From: an uncultured Clostridia bacterium | GTDB lineage: Bacteria > Bacillota > Clostridia > Oscillospirales > Acutalibacteraceae | Length of the DNA: 7,772 bases | Reading direction: 5' to 3' | Assembly: GCA_946626015.1 (NCBI GenBank) | Contig: CAMOTT010000093.1 | Coordinates: 1-7,772, forward strand | In this document: piece after piece, positions 6,087-7,772 of the stretch | Position numbering within the stretch: the stretch's first letter is position 1 | Layout of the letters: each line of letters opens with the position of its first letter | The notes under the pieces: generated by a model | Database searches by the model: none | The model's input: only the letters and a program-made list of their open reading frames with translations | What the model was told of the DNA's origin: nothing | Made by a program: the position numbers and the translations under genes

Positions 6087-6698
6087 TTGAAATCATACTA
6101 CATACATCTCATACGCAATGGGCTTACCTCGGAAAACGTGCAGGGCAAATACATCGGCCACATGGACGTGGAACTGAGCGAAGATGGTTTTAAGCAACTG
6201 GAGGAGCTTGCAAGAGAGTATAAATACCCCCAGACCTCCACGGTGTTTTCCAGCCCCTTAAAGCGTTGCGTAAAAACCGCCGAGAAGCTTTACCCCGACG
6301 TCAAGCCGATAATAATAAACGACCTTATCGAGTGCAACTTCGGGGAATTTGAGGGTCTCAGCGCGCAGGAGCTTGAAAAGCACCCGGTGTTCCCCTCATG
6401 GCTTGCGGGCGAAAAGGGCGTGGAACCGCCTTTCGGGGAGAGCAATCAGGCCTTTGCCCTGAGGATCTGCTCCTGCTTTGAAAAGATCGTTGAGGGTCTT
6501 ATGAAAACCGGCACCACAAACGCCGCCATTATCACCCACGGGGGTGTGATAATGATGATACTTTCAGCCTACGGCTTGCCGGAGCTGCCCATGAGCGAGT
6601 GGCTCACCCCCAACGGCTGCGGATATACCGTCAGGATAACCCCCACCATCTGGATGCGGGGGCAAAAATTTGAGGTCATCAGCGAAATTCCGGAATAA
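6087..6698 (+). CDS. Histidine phosphatase (phosphoglycerate mutase fold) family protein with Asn in place of catalytic His
   Basis: The 203-aa product has the histidine-phosphatase fold: HLIRNGLT (7-14), the GKYIGHMDVELSEDG stretch (20-34), FSSPLKRCVKTAEKL (54-68) with R60, ECNFGEFEGLS (82-92) with E82, and IITHGGV (148-154) with H151. The family motif is RHG, in which His takes the phosphate; here codons CGC AAT GGG give R10-N11-G12. All other catalytic-pocket residues remain. The start is TTG 6087, preceded at 8 nt by GAGGT (6074-6078), and KSYYIHLIR fits the family N-terminus; the upstream frame extension is AT-rich and lacks a ribosome site. Related proteins act as mutases, alpha-ribazole phosphatases or broad phosphatases. 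Without the nucleophile, normal activity is doubtful. It is followed by a gap containing no clear terminator. Confidence 0.88.
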   Translation: MKSYYIHLIRNGLTSENVQGKYIGHMDVELSEDGFKQLEELAREYKYPQTSTVFSSPLKRCVKTAEKLYPDVKPIIINDLIECNFGEFEGLSAQELEKHPVFPSWLAGEKGVEPPFGESNQAFALRICSCFEKIVEGLMKTGTTNAAIITHGGVIMMILSAYGLPELPMSEWLTPNGCGYTVRITPTIWMRGQKFEVISEIPE

Positions 6699-6739
6699 TG
6701 GTTCAATACTGTATAAAACCCCCGACTTCTGTTCAACTA

Positions 6740-6754
6740 TTTTTTTGGAAAATT
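6740..6754. promoter_or_regulatory. Possible CodY-like box before the aminotransferase promoter
   Basis: This 15-base site matches 11 positions of the known CodY consensus AATTTTCWGAAAATT: the right half GAAAATT is perfect and the left half is a T run. It ends 4 bp before the -35 element. CodY controls branched-chain amino acid genes in many Firmicutes, so the place is apt, but T-rich sequence makes chance matches common, and no codY gene is in view. Confidence 0.25.
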
Positions 6755-6758
6755 CACA

Positions 6759-6787
6759 TTGATTTTTAATGCGGACAAGAATATAAT
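6759..6787 (+). promoter_or_regulatory. Sigma-A-type promoter for the aminotransferase gene
   Basis: TTGATT (6759-6764) is followed after 17 nt by perfect TATAAT (6782-6787). Transcription would begin near 6794 with a leader of about 77 nt. A weaker second candidate, TTTACG (6808-6813) and TATACT (6830-6835) with 16-nt spacing, lies downstream. Confidence 0.7.
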
Positions 6788-6790
6788 AGC

Positions 6791-6823
6791 CTTAAGAATA
6801 TACGATGTTTACGTATATTTAAG
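6791..6823 (+). repeat. Dyad/hairpin at the predicted transcription start of the aminotransferase gene
   Basis: AATATACG (6797-6804) and CGTATATT (6812-6819) are perfect 8-bp arms with a 7-nt loop. Four more pairs (6791-6794 with 6820-6823) form beyond a 2-nt bulge. As DNA it is placed like a repressor operator at +1; as RNA it would be a 5' hairpin. It has no T tract and does not look like a terminator. Confidence 0.5.
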
Positions 6824-6870
6824 CGATTTTATACTCTGTATATACAATACTCAAGAAAGGGTTGATAATA

Positions 6871-7772
6871 ATGGAAATCAAAATCGAAAGAACCACCACA
6901 CCCAAGCAGAAACCGGCTGACCAGAGCAAACTGGGATTCGGCAACTACTACACGGACCATATGTTCCTTATGAACTATGACGAGGGTCAGGGCTGGCATG
7001 ATCCCAGGATAGTACCTTATGCGCCCATCCCCCTTGATCCCGCCTCAATGTGCCTGCATTACGCGCAGGAGGTTTTTGAGGGTCTTAAAGCTTACCGCAC
7101 AAAAGAGGGCGGAATACTCATGTTCCGTCCGGATCAGAATATGGCAAGGCTCAACCGCTCCAACGAGCGTCTCTGCATTCCTCTGATCGATGAGAAATTC
7201 GCTGTTGAGGCTATGAAGCAGCTTGTACTTGTTGACGAGGATTGGATCCCCACAGCCGAGGGCACTTCCCTTTACATACGCCCCTTCATCTTTGCTGTGG
7301 ATCCCCACGTTGGCGTGCATCCCGCAAAGCACCTCATTTTCTGTATCATCCTCTCCCCCGTGGGCGCCTATTATCCCGAGGGACTTAACCCTGTTAAGAT
7401 TTACGTTGAGCAGAAGTACGTCCGCGCAGTCAGAGGCGGCATGGGCTTCACCAAGACCGGCGGCAACTACGCGGCTTCCCTCAAGGCTCAGGCGGACGCT
7501 GAGAAAGAGGGCTACGCGCAGGTTCTTTGGCTGGACGGCGTTGAGCGCAAGTATGTTGAAGAAGTCGGCGCTATGAACATCTTCTTTATCCTTGACGGCG
7601 AGGTCGTCACCCCCTCGCTTGAGGGCAGCATCCTGGGCGGTATAACAAGAATGTCCTGCATCGAAATTCTTCGTTCCTGGGGTCTTAAGGTCAGCGAGAG
7701 AAAACTCGCGGTGGACGAGCTTATCGCGGCGTCAGACGCAGGCAAGCTGGACGAGGCCTTCGGCAGCGGCAC
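6871..7772 (+). CDS. ilvE: Branched-chain amino acid aminotransferase (C-terminus outside window)
   Basis: The first 300 codons are present. The enzyme is a cytoplasmic PLP-dependent fold-type IV aminotransferase that interconverts Leu, Ile and Val with their 2-oxo acids using glutamate/2-oxoglutarate. Visible signatures are LHYAQEVFEGLKAYR (62-76), FRPDQNMARLNRS (85-97), the PLP lysine K195 within GFTKTGGNYAASL (192-204), QVLWLDG (217-223), EVGAMNIFF (231-239), and LGGITRMS (255-262). The sequence stops at FGSG, just before the usual FGSGTAA phosphate-binding segment, so about 55 residues are missing by comparison with the usual 350-360. It resembles the larger BCAT type found in mitochondria and many Firmicutes. 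The ATG at 6871 has AAAGGG (6856-6861) 9 nt upstream. No T-box leader is visible. Confidence 0.95.
   Translation, partial: MEIKIERTTTPKQKPADQSKLGFGNYYTDHMFLMNYDEGQGWHDPRIVPYAPIPLDPASMCLHYAQEVFEGLKAYRTKEGGILMFRPDQNMARLNRSNERLCIPLIDEKFAVEAMKQLVLVDEDWIPTAEGTSLYIRPFIFAVDPHVGVHPAKHLIFCIILSPVGAYYPEGLNPVKIYVEQKYVRAVRGGMGFTKTGGNYAASLKAQADAEKEGYAQVLWLDGVERKYVEEVGAMNIFFILDGEVVTPSLEGSILGGITRMSCIEILRSWGLKVSERKLAVDELIAASDAGKLDEAFGSG

Noticed and set aside
6699..6740. Intrinsic terminator after the histidine-phosphatase gene
   Set aside because: There is a T7 run at 6740-6746 but no GC-rich stem before it; GTTCAA occurs twice as a direct, not inverted, repeat.
6788..6870. T-box leader before the aminotransferase gene
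   Set aside because: The leader is about 77 nt and lacks the conserved T-box AGGGUGGNACCGCG element and specifier stem.
7045..7772. Open frames in other phases within the aminotransferase gene
   Set aside because: The aminotransferase frame carries the full set of BCAT motifs; the others are Ser/Pro/Arg-rich shadows.
1..7772. CRISPR array, tRNA, IS element or integration site
   Set aside because: No regular direct repeats with spacers, cloverleaf sequence, transposase motif or flanking inverted repeats were seen.

Overview
The window looks like chromosomal DNA of a Clostridia-class Firmicute, probably Ruminococcaceae/Oscillospiraceae. This rests on strong AAGGAGG-like ribosome binding sites, AT-rich intergenic promoters beside mid-GC genes, TTG start use, a LysM wall protein with a very short Gly/Ile/Asp insert typical of clostridial M23 peptidases, and the style of the XRE and metallophosphoesterase proteins. 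No tRNA, rRNA, CRISPR array, IS element or phage gene is visible. The genus is inferred, not shown.

Layout. (1) 1-1274, minus: N-terminal 424 codons of a membrane-anchored LysM protein, cut by the window edge. (2) 1275-1485: divergent control region with one good sigma-A-type promoter for each direction and three copies of an AGTAAAA heptamer. (3) 1486-5224, plus: a tight five-gene run with gaps of 13 to 34 nt: polysaccharide pyruvyl transferase, GtrA-like membrane protein, MgtC/SapB membrane protein, YfbR-like HD 5'-nucleotidase and a calcineurin-fold phosphoesterase. (4) 5228-5851, minus: an XRE regulator converging on that operon with only 3 nt between stop codons. (5) 5852-6086: divergent control region rich in dyads, including a perfect 10-bp hairpin and a 7-bp-armed palindrome over overlapping -10 elements. 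(6) 6087-6698, plus: a histidine-phosphatase (phosphoglycerate mutase fold) protein starting at TTG. (7) 6699-6870: promoter region with a dyad at the predicted transcription start. (8) 6871-7772, plus: a branched-chain amino acid aminotransferase, cut by the window edge.

How the genes fit together. The pyruvyl transferase and GtrA protein point to modification of a cell-surface glycan, next to a divergently transcribed wall-binding protein. The MgtC, nucleotidase and phosphoesterase genes share the same likely transcript and may concern Mg2+ and nucleotide/phosphate balance; this link is inferred from position only. The aminotransferase is a separate core-metabolism unit.

The most notable observation is that two phosphatase-fold proteins close to each other each keep almost all family motifs but lack the defining residues of motif I. 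The metallophosphoesterase has Cys-Leu-Tyr where Asp-x-His binds metal, and the histidine phosphatase has Arg-Asn-Gly where Arg-His-Gly carries the phosphorylated histidine. Both are read directly from in-frame codons in otherwise intact genes, so they may be pseudoenzymes, binding proteins or enzymes with altered chemistry.
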